Source: Entrophospora sp. SA101
Taxonomy: Eukaryota; Glomeromycota; Glomeromycetes; Entrophosporales; Entrophosporaceae
Assembly: GCA_958430865.1 (NCBI GenBank)
Contig: CAUDNR010000100.1
Location: 18,961 to 37,001, forward strand
Direction of reading: 5' to 3'
Length of the DNA stretch: 18,041 bases
The translations under genes and the position numbers were made by a program. Position 1 is the stretch's first letter. The number at the start of each line of letters is the position of its first letter. The notes beneath the pieces are model-generated. The model was given only the letters and a program-made list of their open reading frames with translations, had not been told where the DNA came from and ran no database searches. This document shows positions 1-8,511 of the stretch, in pieces.

Positions 1-599
1 TTCTTTTGTCCATGGTCTTCTATTACTGTTACTACTACTACTATTATTATTATTGCTAATATTATTTTTTTTTTTCCATTTTGTATAAGAAGAGTTGCTT
101 TATTAGGATGATACTTGCACTGATTATCAATACATTTATTCTAAATTTTTAAAATTAATTAAATGAATGCTAATATTATTCAAACAACATTATTATTTTT
201 TCATACCTGACCAAAAACGTTCTTTTCAATAATGGCATTAGCAACTGAACTAACATTTGTTGTTGTTTCATTCTGTGACAAACCAAGAAATGAAACAACT
301 GATAAAGAAGAAAAATCACGAACTCCAGTTTTTTCCAATAATTCTATAAATTTAAAATAATTATGATAATGATAATAATAATAATAATAATAATAATAGT
401 AAACAATTGACAATTGCTAGTTGTTTTATTTTGTTATTTTAGCATACACTATAAATGAATAACCTTTGTATTTTTGTTTCAAATTGAAAGTTTGAGAGTC
501 TTCTTCTTTAACTGTATCATCAAACCAAGATCCATTATAAGCATTTTGTGAAGTTGAAGCATTACTAGCATTACTAGTGCTTTCTTCCGGATTTGTCAT
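1..599 (-). CDS. Partial three-exon gene, product unknown, running off the left edge; possible Myb/SANT C-terminus
   Basis: I do not recognise the N-terminal protein. Exon 1 is 599-464 (ATG at 599), exon 2 is 343-207 and exon 3 starts at 140. The introns 463-344 (120 bp) and 206-141 (66 bp) begin GTTATT and GTATGA and both end in AG; the phases match exactly (1-nt carry-over at the first junction, none at the second). The protein starts with a Ser/Asn-rich acidic stretch with one Trp, then a Leu-rich stretch, then a Cys-His segment (CIDNQCKYH). Exon 3 reaches an 11-A run. Beyond it, positions 77-1 are identical in reverse complement to the Asn/Ser linker and start of the Myb domain of the gene at 5311-5809. 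In the reading frame set by the splices, the Myb frame is not entered, because the A run is one base off. It could be an assembly join, a slippage frameshift or an alternative splice. The exon model is inference. Confidence 0.55.
359..406. repeat. (ATA/TAA)n microsatellite inside an intron
   Basis: A near-pure run of ATA/TAA triplets lies inside the 120-bp intron of the left-edge minus-strand gene. It also makes a spurious poly-Tyr reading frame on the minus strand, which should not be taken as coding. Confidence 0.8.
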
Positions 600-799
600 T
601 TAAGCAACCTATTTGTGATTTTTTCCTTCAAGCGAATTGTCCGTTACTTTTACCAAAATTAAAAATGATTTTCAAATATGTATGACGTGTGACGTTTTAA
701 TTTTTTAAAATAAAAACCTGTCATTAGTGCTCACAGGACCCCGAAAACCACCGCTAACCGTTTAATCAGTTAAGGGTAGTAGTTATGTCGATCATCATA

Positions 800-1147
800 A
801 TTAATAACCCTCGTTTCAACGAGTGGCTGAACGGACATATAAGAAAATTTCGTTGAATACACAGTAAATCTCGATTTAGCGGATACTAATTAAAAATCTC
901 GGTTTTACGGATAAAGTTCAAAGAACGGTTTCATAATAAACCTTAATAAAAACCTTCTCGATATAGCGGATATCTCGGTTTAACGGATTTTTGGAAAATT
1001 TTCCCTAATTGCCCAAACTATCCGTTAAATCGAGATTCACTGTGTATTCAACGAAATTACTAATACTAATCGCGTTTCAATGAATTTTTATGTTTTCATA
1101 ATGTGTAACAATGATTTTTAAAATCCGTTGAAACAAGGGTTATACTG
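800..1147. mobile_element. Outer MITE, pogo/mariner-like, split by a nested element
   Basis: The right end reads, inward from 1147, CAGTATAACCCTTGTTTCAA, flanked by TA at 1148-1149. The left end at 800-820 matches from ATAACCC onward (ATAACCCTCGTTTCAACG), with the outer four bases decayed, and TA lies at 798-799. A CAGT start and a TA target site are known features of pogo/Tigger-type and other Tc1/mariner-like elements. Without the inner insertion it is about 160 bp and has no coding capacity, so it is a non-autonomous element. The boundaries are read by eye; the left end is the weaker one. Confidence 0.6.
860..1044. mobile_element. Inner 185-bp MITE with 25-bp terminal inverted repeats and TA target-site duplication
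   Basis: The left terminal repeat (860-884) starts CACAGTAAATCTCGATTTAG and the right one (1044 back to 1020) reads CACAGTGAATCTCGATTTAA; they differ at two positions. TA flanks both ends (858-859 and 1045-1046). Directly outside are the inverted arms ATTTCGTTGAA (847-857) and TTCAACGAAAT (1047-1057), so the element sits on the TA at the exact centre of a palindrome within the outer MITE. It contains no ORF. A mariner/pogo-like transposase acting in trans is inferred. Confidence 0.8.
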
Positions 1148-1173
1148 TATGGGTATGTCAATTGCGGATTTTG

Positions 1174-1308
1174 GGATGTAATGACTTTTTATCCAGTGGT
1201 CCGATTTTGATGATTTTGGGCTGTTAGAATCGTCTGGATGAGAAAGGTATATATTGTTCGGCCCTGTACCAAGAATTGGTATGTCATAACGGGTAAAAAA
1301 TTACATCC
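1174..1308. repeat. Foldback repeat, about 135 bp
   Basis: GGATGTAATGACTTTTTATC (1174-1193) pairs imperfectly with GGGTAAAAAATTACATCC (1291-1308) as an inverted repeat, with a 3-base interruption. A short direct repeat, GGTATGTCA, lies near both arms (1152-1160 and 1278-1286). It may be a decayed MITE, but I cannot define a target-site duplication. Confidence 0.4.
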
Positions 1309-1352
1309 AAAGATCCTGGCATAAAATGTATAAATTTGATGTTTCTACAGAG

Positions 1353-1489
1353 TATACATGTGGTAGAAATAGGTTGATCACTTGACTCAATCAGGTGACT
1401 TTTTGACGCAATTAATTGAATCATATGAAAACATAAATAATTGAGTCAGATGAAATTAATTCAGATTTTAATTTTCACAACATGTATAG
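1353..1489. mobile_element. 137-bp MITE-like element with 7-bp flanking direct repeat
   Basis: The terminal inverted repeats start TATACATGTGG at 1353 and, read inward from 1489, CTATACATGTTG. Subterminal motifs containing GACTCAATCAGGTGA (about 1384-1398) and TTGAGTCAGATGA (about 1441-1453) are partly inverted copies of one another. TACAGAG lies immediately outside on both sides (1346-1352 and 1490-1496), which fits a 7-8 bp target-site duplication. There is no coding capacity. An hAT-like origin (8-bp duplication) is possible but not shown. Confidence 0.5.
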
Positions 1490-1543
1490 TACAGAGAGTT
1501 ATGTGAAATTGCATTTTAGTGGTGAATTGGGTTCTTTAATATG

Positions 1544-1636
1544 TCTGTACAAGCTGTCAAGCTGTTTTTCAGAAAAAAATAATGTAAAAAGGGGGTTATA
1601 ACCTTTTTTAATTTTGTCTTTGACAGTTTGTACAGA
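1544..1636. repeat. Hairpin/foldback with 17-bp arms
   Basis: TCTGTACAAGCTGTCAA (1544-1560) and TTGACAGTTTGTACAGA (1620-1636) are inverted copies with one mismatch, separated by 59 bp. Related CTGTACAAA and AGTACAGTTTGTAC motifs recur at about 1691 and 1720, so this may be part of a larger decayed element. Confidence 0.5.
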
Positions 1637-1856
1637 AGTTGATTGAAATTGACAGTTTTGTGATGATTTTGGATATGATTGATATGGATTTCTGTACAAA
1701 GAAGATCTTTGAACATTCTTAGTACAGTTTGTACTGGTATATGATGCTCAGGGTTTATCCAGCTGAATTAGTGTCATGAAAAATAGATTTTGTTACCTCA
1801 TGATGGGGGGACACCTAATTGAGAACAAAAACAAAGTTCAGAGACACACTCATCCA

Positions 1857-2680
1857 TCAACCCTTATTCAATTTCTTAATTCCATCAAAGATCATACCAT
1901 GTGCACCATTGGAACCTTTCCCTATAATTTTATCTTCATCAAGAACATAATTAATTTGTTCCCTTATTGCCTTGGATACCAAACAAATGGACTTTACATG
2001 GACTAAGATAATAGATTTACTTACCTGTTGATCAGAATGTGGTATATGAACATATTGGGCTCAATCTTAACTATAATGAGTAGTAGCCTTAATACTGTTT
2101 TACCCTTTGAATAATTTTGATCAACCAATTTTCTTTGTTCTTTTGCTAATTTAGTATTTTTATTATAATAATTCCTCTAATTTTGCCTTGGAAATATGTT
2201 TTTGAGCAATTCTTTGGTTTCTTCTTCTTGGGAAGCATTGTAATGTAAACCATTTCGAAAATGTTGACAAATATAATTTTCTAAATGCATCATTTCAATT
2301 TTATAACTCATTTCAGCTGGTAAAAAATAACTGATTGGATTATTCTCTTGTTACTTCTTCCTGGGCTTGATAATCCGTGACTTCAGCATAATTTTCCAAA
2401 AAAAATCTTTACAATTTCAGCAACATCTTTGTCAATCATCATTTTAGTTTTCCATTGAGGCATCCTTTTAATATTACCATAAACTCTTTGGTAAAAGACC
2501 ATGATTTCTGATATTTTCATAATAAGTCCTACCAACTCCTAACATATTAAAATAAGTTTCTTGACAGAGAGGTACATTGTGATCCCAGTGGTAGAAAGTT
2601 CTTTTATTAGAACTGGTTTTCTTTTTAAGGTGTCTACTAGTGTTTATTGACTCACCATCCATTGCCTTAAGTTGGGCCAT
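1857..2680 (-). pseudogene. Decayed gene of a multicopy transposon-associated family
   Basis: The minus strand keeps an open 68-residue start (ATG at 2680), then fragments in shifting frames. Recognisable segments in order are: YHWDHNVPL and GVGRTYYENIRNHGL; VYGNIKRMPQWK (near 2450); an ENYAEV segment after a frameshift (near 2385), followed by a GLSSPGR segment in another frame; NTKLAKEQRKLV (near 2130); and DEDKIIGKGSNGAHGM (near 1920). I know this order (NYAE, then P-G-R, then a D-E plus G-K-G stretch) from a large uncharacterised family that is repeated in fungal and invertebrate genomes and looks like a mobile-element protein; I cannot name its Pfam domain. There are at least three frameshifts or stops. 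It is clearly non-functional. A second copy lies at 4590-4890. Confidence 0.6.
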
Positions 2681-2892
2681 TTAAAAATATGTCTTGTTCT
2701 GATTTAGTGAGAGCATGAAAAGATTCATGTAATTCAGCAAATTCTTCTTTGGGAATTCTTAAAGAACAACAACAATCACAACCTTTTCATATTCAGTAGA
2801 TATAAATATCCAAAGAATTTCCTGATGTTGATAGAATCCTAGAAAAGTTACAATGATCACAATAGTTAAAATTTAAATCAATGCCAAAGTAA

Positions 2893-3095
2893 GGTTGTGG
2901 GCGAAACCTCCTTAGTAATTACTGAAACCATGGCAAAACTATATTAAATCTTATCAAAAATCCTGTTGAAACTATGCTGAAATGGCGAAACCTCAAAATG
3001 CAAAACTCTGCCGAAACTCTAATAAACAATTAATGTGTAATCTGCCGAAACCCTGCTGACTAATTTCTGGAGGAATTTCGACAGGCAACCTTATA
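2893..3095. mobile_element. MITE of about 203 bp with 9-bp flanking direct repeat
   Basis: The left end, AAGGTTGTGGGCGAAACCTC from 2891, is an imperfect inverted copy of the right end, which read inward from 3092 gives AAGGTTGCCTGTCGAAATTC. CCAAAGTAA lies on both sides (2884-2892 and 3096-3104). The interior carries repeated GCCGAAACYCT-type motifs. Nine-bp duplications are typical of Mutator-like elements, but the right boundary is uncertain by about five bases, so the superfamily is a guess. It contains no ORF. Confidence 0.55.
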
Positions 3096-3103
3096 CCAAA
3101 GTA

Positions 3104-4589
3104 ATATTACTTGATTTGATATGTGTAAGGTTCCAAACAAATCAAATCAATTTGAACTGATTCGAATCTATGGCAATCGTTATCATCCATTAATTATATC
3201 TATTATTTAGATTTAGTGAATTTATTAATGAATTGTACGATTGTAAATTGTATTACTTTTTATTCATCATTACATTATCATTATTGTTATCAATTAATAA
3301 TAATATTATTTAGTGACGGAATTAATTGGCCTAAACTTAGGCGAAACTAATTTTATAGCTGAAATTGGGCGAAGTTTTTTTACAAATAGTTTTGGCTACT
3401 AATAAATTTTAAATTTTAAATTTTAAAAAATATAAACAATCTTGGTTTAAGCAGATAGTTTCCAAAAATTCGTTATTATTATTATTATTATTATTAAACC
3501 ATTCTTGGACCTCAATCCATTAAATCGAGGTACACTAGTTTGTGTAATATATGAAATTAAAAAAATTTAGGAATCCGGTTTGGTTCGAATAGAATCGTTC
3601 GAGGACTTAGTTCAATCGCATTTCTTCCAAGTCAAGATTCACCACTGAAATAAGGATATTGGAGTTTTTGATCCTCTATTCTACTTCTACTGGCTTGGGC
3701 TTCCTCTCAAGTCTATTCAAAATTCAATTATTTCTAAATACAAAAAATATTGTCATTTGGCTTAATTCTTACCTTTTTTGCTGATGTTAGGGTGCTCGAC
3801 TCTTCTTGATGCATCCACAACAGTCCCGTAGACATAGCCCGGAGGGGAATATGTAGTCCGCTTGAAGATCCATACACCACAACGATGCGTAAATCATTAG
3901 AGGGAGACCGTAATTCACCTCGTAGTCGTGGAAGTTAGATATCTTATCCAACTAGATGAAATCCTCATACTGCGTGCGACTTCATATGCTATATGTTATA
4001 TTGGAAAGACACTACGTAATAACTTCAAACTTTCTGATCAAGATGTTTGCTTATTCTCGAACTTCCAGTGAGTCTTGCTGAAACAGACGTTCAAGTGATT
4101 TCATGAGTCTGAAAAATTCTTTGAAAGGAATAACTAAAACACTTTGGGAACAGCATTGTTTGTAAAAGTCTAAACAGATCCACCACTCTGTAAAGGAGTC
4201 GCAGTAAAGTCAGAGTATACAGTTTTTGTGAAAATTTTTTTGGGGGGTATAATGACTAACAGTCACGGCATGATGTATCATGTTTATCACTTTGTGACGA
4301 TCTTGATATTGACAGGTGTCACATAAATTATTGATGTCATAATTTACAAAAGGCATCATATTTAATACTGTCTTCTTCCGGACCCGCAAGAAAGTCTTTG
4401 ATGGGCTGTTCAGTAAAGAAATTTTTACAAACACTACATATTGATATTAATATAATTAACTTTCCGTGTCCAATTTTATCACGTGTACCTTTCGTAAATC
4501 ATTTCCGATTATTTTCAATTAACATGTTGAGCTTATTTTGGAGAAATCATTAGTCAACAATAGTAATAGCCTTTCTTATATCAAAAGTT
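3104..4589. other. AT-rich intergenic stretch without a recognisable gene
   Basis: It contains a (TTA)n run at about 3471-3496. TTAAATCGAGGTACACTAG at about 3519-3537 resembles the right end of the MITE at 860-1044, so it may be a decayed relative. GGCGAAACT and GGGCGAAG motifs at 3341-3376 recall the MITE at 2893-3095. A 74-codon minus-strand open frame at 4210-4434 carries no motif that I know. CACGTG occurs at about 4481. I see no supported gene. Confidence 0.4.
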
Positions 4590-4890
4590 CATGATAGGTA
4601 ATACTAAAAGAATACCTCAGCGAAAAAACAAAAATGGTAAATTGACAAAAAATGTTGCTGAAGCTGCGAATAATTTTCTTGAGAACTATGCTGAAAGTTC
4701 ATAGATTACCAAGTCCTGGTAGAAATATAAACTAATGCGTTACATTCGAACGAGGAGAAAGAAGCGGATGGTGACCTACTAAAAAAGTACAAAGAACATT
4801 TTATCAAAAGCAAAATTAGAAAAGGAACGATTATAACCAAAACACCAAATTAACTGAAGAACAAAGAAAAAGGATTATTTGATGAGGTAC
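4590..4890 (+). pseudogene. Second decayed copy of the multicopy transposon-associated family
   Basis: Fragments in shifting frames follow the same order as the pseudogene at 1857-2680 on the other strand: GNTKRIPQRK, NVAEAANNFLENYAES, then a LPSPGR segment in another frame, a Glu-rich stretch, and NTKLTEEQRKRI near 4840. The pairs NYAE-then-PGR and NTKLxxEQRK match between the two copies, which supports common descent. There are several frameshifts and stops, so it is not functional. The N-terminal start and the C-terminal D-E/G-K-G region are not visible here. Confidence 0.5.
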
Positions 4891-5310
4891 AATATTTCAG
4901 TACTCTACTTTTACCAAAGTGAGATTTTAATTAATGATGGATGATGAATTAGATAAGCGTAATGAATCAATTAATTTTACAATTTAGTTGTCAAATTATC
5001 AGAGAAAGGAATTTTTTAATCAATGATTATCAATAATGTATCAAAAGTTAAAGATGATGGGTGAGTTAGATTTATTATTATTTTATTTTTATTATTTGAT
5101 ATTACATTTTAATTTTATTTTATTCTAAATTTTTGAAACTTAATTTTTTTAAAAAAAAAATAATAATATAAATTATATAATAAACTAATTGTTTTTCTTT
5201 AAAAAAATATAGTTAATTTTATTATAATATTTCCTATATATATTTATAAAATTTTATATTTTATTATATTTAAATAAAATTTTATTTTCAACTTTTCAAA
5301 AAAAAAAAAA

Positions 5311-5809
5311 ATGACTTTTAATAATAGTCGAGAAAATAGTAAGTTTTAAGGATAAAATCAAAAAAAAAAAAATTAACATATAATAATATATAAAATTTTA
5401 TTATTTTTTAGAACTTAAACGTAAATTATCACAATCTTCAACATCATCATCTTTATCACAATCATCAGCAAGTAATAATAATTCTGAATTACTTGGCAAC
5501 ACAAACGACGCTGCTAGCGCTAGTAGTAGTGGCAGGAATAGTAATTCCAATAAAAAAAAAATCGCAAATAACAAAAAAAATAAAGGGAAAAAAAAAAATA
5601 ATATTAGCAATAATAATAATAGTAGTAGTAGTAACAGTAATAGAAGACCATGGACAAAAGAAGAGGACACGGAGCTGTTTAATGCAATTACTGTTCAACT
5701 TGGAGGAAAATGGAAAGAAATATGTAGTCAGTCACCATTATTACAAGCTCGTGGATCTGGAATGATTTCACAGCGTTGGAAAACCAAAATTAGATATTTT
5801 GTAGGATAA
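5311..5809 (+). CDS. Small Myb/SANT-like DNA-binding protein, two exons, 141 aa
   Basis: Exon 1 is only 28 nt (5311-5338), with ATG directly after a 13-A run. The intron 5339-5411 (73 bp) begins GTAAGT and ends TTTTTTAG; exon 2 is 5412-5809. The junction restores the frame with a split Lys codon. The N-terminal two thirds is a low-complexity linker rich in Ser, Asn and Lys, with basic patches that could serve as a nuclear localisation signal. The C-terminal 50 residues form a Myb/SANT-like helix unit: PWTKEED, then a second Trp 20 residues on (GGKWKEI), then a third Trp (SQRWKTK) after a slightly long loop. Three spaced Trp residues are the family hallmark, so sequence-specific DNA binding in the nucleus is likely. 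A poly(A)-type AATAAA lies at 5844-5849. The alternative is a diverged fragment of a larger gene, because 5586-5662 is duplicated at the left edge. Confidence 0.7.
5339..5411 (+). other. 73-bp GT-AG intron
   Basis: GTAAGT donor at 5339 and TTTTTTAG acceptor ending at 5411. Removing it joins ATG-containing exon 1 in frame with the Ser/Asn-rich exon 2; without removal, the frame from the ATG meets a stop within the intron. Confidence 0.65.
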
Positions 5810-7130
5810 ATATTTTTATAAAAAAAATTTTTTATTATATATAAATAAATTACATACATATATTATTTAGAAAATTAAATAAATGACTGTTGAGTAATTA
5901 TAATAAAACTGGTGCAATAATTTACTTGAAATATAACAACAAACAACTTTGACCCAAACAAATGTAAGGCTTTTACCAATTATAACCAATTGATCTGATC
6001 CAGTAATTTGGATAACATTCCTTTATTATTTGACACATGTATATATACACAAGCCAGTACACGTTTGAAAGTTGATTGCGCAAAAACATACTTAATAATA
6101 ATTATACAAAACCGTCATTTTGTAGCTAAATTATATTTGCAAAGTATATTAATATATTGAATTCGAATTTAATAGTGTAAAAAATTTTGAAGTGAATTTA
6201 GTTATACAAATAAAATTAATAATTTGACATGATAGTAGAAGTAATGTGAAAAGTAAATTTAGTTATTTCTGCGAATAAAGATTTTATTTTTTTCTGTTGA
6301 AAAATAAGAAGTACAGCGTGTAACGAAAATAAATGGCAGCTCATGCATGATACAAATTTTTTTTGCATAACAAACAATAAAATGTGTTGTTTGTCATGAT
6401 TCGCATATCTTTACAAACTTTCTTACCTCTCATTGATAAAATAAAAGGCATCATCTACTACTACTTTCTATCTCTAACATCTTATAAGCGCGTGTCACAC
6501 GAAGATTGTGCCCAACTTCAAAATGTTTCACGTTATTTACATTACTGGCTTGGCAATGCTCATTCATCAAGGAGAAATACATCGGAAATTGATATTCTCT
6601 TTCATACCGTTGAATATAATCTCAAAATACCTAAAAAATGAATACTATTGAACATAAGCAGGATAATGGCCGCCTGATCCAAGGTTTTATATATTACTTT
6701 TTTTCAAAATAATCGGATTTCTTTCATTTTTAATTGACAAATTTCTAGAAAATATATAAGCATGTAATTTTATATGAGAAATCTTCAGGATTTAAGCTAC
6801 AATATGATATAAATTTTTTGTATAATTACTATGTACATTTTTGTGTTATAATAATTATTAAAATATTTCACATCAAAATTTTTCGAGTCAAAAATTTTGT
6901 AAAGGTTTTAAAAAAATATTGAATTAGCTTTACAAAAAATCGGCAATATAAATTTTTTTATTTTAAATGAATCTAAGCCTATTTGGTTATGCTTTGCAAT
7001 CATGCAAATCTGCCTTCATCTATCTTTCAATATTTGTTGAGATATGCAACTTTTTGTCACCATTATTTTCGTCACTCACTGTATGATTAACACGTATAGT
7101 ATGGTGCAAATCATCTAAAGACATCGTGCA
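5810..7130. other. AT-rich intergenic stretch, no gene recognised
   Basis: There is an 85-codon open frame at 6384-6641 (plus). It holds no motif that I can assign; its second half has ordinary amino-acid composition, so a real exon cannot be excluded. TATGGTGCAAATCATCTA at about 7102-7119 resembles the terminal repeat of the element at 7841-8468. Nothing else is supported. Confidence 0.35.
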
Positions 7131-7273
7131 ACTTCAAACCACTAAGGCTTTTTTTTTTAATTAATAAAATTGAAAAAAACTCTATTTTTGCAATGTTTAG
7201 AACCCAAGGAACAATGTAATAAAGAGTTTTTTCAATTTTATTAATTAAAAAAAAGTCTTAATGATTTGAGGTT
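7131..7273. repeat. Long foldback, about 50-bp arms
   Basis: The core arm TTTAATTAATAAAATTGAAA (about 7156-7175) has its inverted copy at about 7230-7250, and pairing extends imperfectly outward to TCAAACCACTAAG on the left and CTTAATGATTTGA on the right. The loop is about 38 bp. It is consistent with a small foldback MITE. No clear target-site duplication is seen. Confidence 0.6.
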
Positions 7274-7587
7274 ATGCGACTTTACTATTACTATATATCA
7301 AAAAGCACACGATGATCTTCCTATTTGGGAAAAGATATATACGGCACGTGACCAGAACAATGGGAAAAACAAATAAATATATTAGTATTAGAGTTAAATT
7401 TTTTGTATGTCTTTAAACGTTAAGTAAATAAATTTTTGTTCAACAAATAAATAATAATATTAATATGATTGGCTAATTTTTGATGCTCTGAACGAGTATT
7501 AGAGTTTCTATTCGTAATACAAATTTTTATTAGATTATTAATTCGTTCGATTATTAATATTCGTTTATTCGAATTCGAATTATTCAA

Positions 7588-7658
7588 TTATTCGTTTATT
7601 CGTTTATTCGTTTATTCGTTTATTCGTTTATTCGTTTATTCGTTTATTCGTTTATTCG
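7588..7658. repeat. 8-bp tandem repeat (ATTCGTTT)n, about nine units
   Basis: About nine near-perfect copies of the unit ATTCGTTT lie head to tail, with degenerate ATTCGAATT-type units just before (7561-7587) and after. It is a simple microsatellite-type array in non-coding DNA. Confidence 0.9.
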
Positions 7659-7840
7659 AATATATACTCAAATTTCATAATAATAATAATAACGAATAAA
7701 ACAAATAATTCGTGTCTGTGATTTTATAATATTGTGACACCAACAAACATCATTGCTATTTTTGAATTGGGCACTCGGCGCAGCATTTGATGTGCAGTCA
7801 AACGTCGTTGTAACGGACCTTAGACATTTAAAATCTGTTA

Positions 7841-8468
7841 CAGTGCGGATCATCTATACTCAAAAGTTAAAATTTTTGAAATATTATGTGATCCGCACAT
7901 TGGATTTTAAAAAACTTACTACCATTCAATTCAGCTTTAAAAGGGGAGTCTATTAATCTAAAAAAAAAATTTGTCTCAAATTTTCTTTTCATAAATTTTT
8001 TAAATTTGAAAGTTATGCTCAGAAGTGCAACAATAATTTTCGTGTTACAATATTTTGAATCCCACGACCAAATTTGGTAATGATTTTCTTTTAATGTAAT
8101 ATGTTCGTTAAACTTTTTTGTTGTAAAGAACTTTTATCTATTAATAAAAAAAGGAAATAAATAAATCAAATAAATCAAATGTATGTTGTAGAAAATATTC
8201 CATGAAAAAAAACAGTTGTTACACGAAATTTACTTAGTCTCAATTTCTTAAATGTATAACAAAATTCGTAATTTTCAAAATGCTAAGGCTATGCCAATTT
8301 TCAATTTAAGGAAAAACCAGCCGATAAGTTTTGAAGCTTGAGTCATGAACAATAAAGCTTATCAGTTAAATTTTTTAAAATGATATATATAATTTTTTTT
8401 TGTTTTAGTATTTTGAAGTTGACCAATTGTTACTACAAGCAATTAATGATTATAGATGATCTGCACCG
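7841..8468. mobile_element. 628-bp non-autonomous element with 18-bp terminal inverted repeats and TA flanks
   Basis: The left end is CAGTGCGGATCATCTATA (7841-7858) and the right end, read inward from 8468, is CGGTGCAGATCATCTATA; 16 of 18 positions agree. TA flanks both ends (7839-7840 and 8469-8470). There is no transposase ORF inside. An additional inverted copy, TGATCCGCAC, lies at 7889-7898 and forms a short hairpin with the left end, so a shorter element of about 60 bp is a competing reading. A CAGT-like end with a TA duplication fits the Tc1/mariner/pogo group. Confidence 0.55.
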
Positions 8469-8511
8469 TAGCTTCATCTAAAAAACGGTTCATAGTAAGT
8501 TCATCTGCTTT

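Noticed and set aside
201..413. 70-codon minus-strand frame with a poly-Tyr start as a separate gene
   Set aside because: The poly-Tyr part is an intronic (TAA)n microsatellite; only the part from 343 to 207 is likely coding, as exon 2 of a spliced gene.
2008..2029. 22-bp GTAAGT...TTAG intron in the minus-strand pseudogene
   Set aside because: It is too short for a spliceosomal intron; it is probably chance in a decayed gene.
5401..5698. Minus-strand frames with poly-Leu and poly-Ile as membrane proteins
   Set aside because: They are the antisense of the Ser/Asn/Lys-rich exon of the Myb gene; the hydrophobic runs come from AGT and AAT triplets read backwards.
7561..7660. CRISPR-like array
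   Set aside because: The units are 8-bp head-to-tail copies without spacers, which is a microsatellite.
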